Assembly (NCBI GenBank): GCA_964247975.1
Contig: CAXTWH010000015.1
Span: 1 to 64,000 of the forward strand
Direction of reading: 5' to 3'
Length of the DNA: 64,000 nucleotides
From: KBS-96 sp964247975
GTDB taxonomy: Bacteria > Acidobacteriota > Terriglobia > Bryobacterales > Bryobacteraceae
The position numbers and the translations under genes were made by a program. The notes beneath the pieces were generated by a model, which ran no database searches, had not been told where the DNA came from, and was given only the letters and a program-made list of their open reading frames with translations. Positions 63,099-64,000 of the stretch are shown here, piece after piece; the stretch's first letter is position 1; every line of letters begins with the position of its first letter.

Positions 63099-63971
63099 AT
63101 GTTTGCCCGACGTTGGGCTTTTCCCTTATTTCTTCTATTTATGATTTGGCAGTCAACCTTGAGGGGCGCAGAACTGCGCCGTGATGTGGAATATGCGCGA
63201 GTCGATAGCGTCAGCTTGCGTTTAGACGCTTCCGTTCCGGAAGGCTCAGGGCCTTTTCCAGCAGCCATCATTGTTCATGGCGGCGGCTGGGTAGCGGGCG
63301 ACCGCAGAACCAATGTTCAGCCTTTGTTTCAGCCGCTTTCGGAAGCCGGATTTGCCTGGTTCTCGATCGACTACCGTTTGCTGACCGACGTTTCACAGTT
63401 CGGCTTGGCGATCAGCGACGTGCAATCGGCGATCCGTTATGTGAAAGCACATGCGGCGGAGTACCGGATTGATCCTGACCGCATTGCGCTAGTTGGCGAA
63501 TCCGCCGGAGGCCAGTTGGCGGCTATTGCTACCTTGCGCGGCGGTTCCGACACGGCGGTGAAAGCTGTTGTCGCTATCTACACGCCAACCGATCTGGTTT
63601 CTCTCCTGAAGAACTCGACGTATGTTTCAGCATCCATTCGCAATTCGGTGCTCGGTACTCCCTGGGAAGGTTTAGTGATGGGTATGGTGGCGCAGTTATC
63701 GCCCATAAACAATGTGCGCCGCGATATGCCGCCTTTTCTGTTGATCCACGGCACAGCCGATCACCTGGTTCCTTTTGAACAATCACGCTTGATGTGTGAC
63801 CGCATGAAAGCTGTGGGCGCTGCGTGTGAACTTTATCCGGTGCAGGGGGGCGGCCACGGCATTCGCTGGTGGGAATCAGCCAATCATGCTTCGGGTTATA
63901 AGCGCGAAATGGTCAGATGGCTGCGCCAGCAGCTTGCTCCTGCTACATCACCGCGTCAATCGGCAAACTGA
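63099..63971 (+). CDS. Exported alpha/beta hydrolase (BD-FAE-like esterase)
   Basis: 290 residues with signal peptide (MFARRWAFPLFLLFMIWQSTLRG). The serine nucleophile is in VGESAGGQL (GxSxG), the oxyanion-hole motif in VHGGGWVAGDRR, Asp near LIHGTADHLVPFEQS and the His in GGGHGIRWW complete the triad. HGGGW plus GESAGG is the BD-FAE / hormone-sensitive-lipase-like pattern. It likely hydrolyses esters, for example of acetylated sugars. ABC-F is divergent, 152 bp away. The window ends 29 bp after the stop. Confidence 0.93.
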   Translation: MFARRWAFPLFLLFMIWQSTLRGAELRRDVEYARVDSVSLRLDASVPEGSGPFPAAIIVHGGGWVAGDRRTNVQPLFQPLSEAGFAWFSIDYRLLTDVSQFGLAISDVQSAIRYVKAHAAEYRIDPDRIALVGESAGGQLAAIATLRGGSDTAVKAVVAIYTPTDLVSLLKNSTYVSASIRNSVLGTPWEGLVMGMVAQLSPINNVRRDMPPFLLIHGTADHLVPFEQSRLMCDRMKAVGAACELYPVQGGGHGIRWWESANHASGYKREMVRWLRQQLAPATSPRQSAN

Positions 63972-64000
63972 AATCGGACTTGGCGTCAGTTCGCGTTCGG

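Overview
The window looks like a chromosomal segment of an Acidobacteriota bacterium (inference). The best pointers are a PadR regulator directly followed by an ADOP-type MacB/FtsX permease (36977-39985), a CRTAC1/UnbV protein, large hybrid histidine kinases, and stand-alone PilZ, BLUF and GGDEF-EAL proteins. No rRNA, tRNA, CRISPR array, prophage or insertion sequence was seen. Gene density is high and genes are on both strands.

Layout. 1-10815: an exopolysaccharide/capsule operon on the + strand (acyltransferases, Wzx-like flippase, four GT4 glycosyltransferases, WbaP-type initiating transferase, a TPR protein and a zinc-ribbon protein) closed by a strong terminator. 10827-18446: a duplicated gene tail, a porin, alanine racemase, PEP mutase-like and YdcF proteins (- strand), then an rRNA/tRNA methyltransferase, RarA and PilZ (+). 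18562-25449: PhzF, a DeoR regulator, then a sulfide-oxidation block (TauE exporter, rhodanese, persulfide dioxygenase-rhodanese fusion, type II sulfide:quinone oxidoreductase) followed by an ECF sigma factor. 25532-36623: CRTAC1 protein, an SBP-type hybrid kinase with a receiver protein, a qorR/qorB-like divergent pair, a GGDEF-EAL protein paired with a BLUF photoreceptor, and a TonB-C protein. 36624-39985: PadR-ADOP. 40004-43756: aroF (DAHP synthase) with a leader-peptide attenuator, another glycosyltransferase, acylphosphatase and hemB. 43753-49103: MFS carrier, ManC, a KS/ACP pair and a molybdopterin-binding-like protein. 49264-52125: argC-argB-NAG synthase with candidate tandem ARG boxes. 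52248-63971: MBL hydrolase, a kinase with seven tandem beta modules, a two-subunit molybdenum hydroxylase, Uma2, RidA, cupin, an ABC-F ATPase and an esterase.

How genes work together. ManC at 45053 can supply GDP-mannose to the glycosyltransferases of the first block. SQR, persulfide dioxygenase, rhodanese and TauE form a route sulfide to persulfide to sulfite/thiosulfate and export. BLUF plus GGDEF-EAL, and the PilZ protein, are parts of c-di-GMP signalling, perhaps light-linked.

The most striking non-gene signal is upstream of aroF on the minus strand. A 27-codon ORF has eight aromatic codons within nine (codons 8-16) and is followed by an intrinsic terminator and alternative pairings. This is the architecture of translation-coupled attenuation sensing Phe, Tyr and Trp together. 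Its predicted promoter would start the RNA only about 3 nt before the leader AUG.
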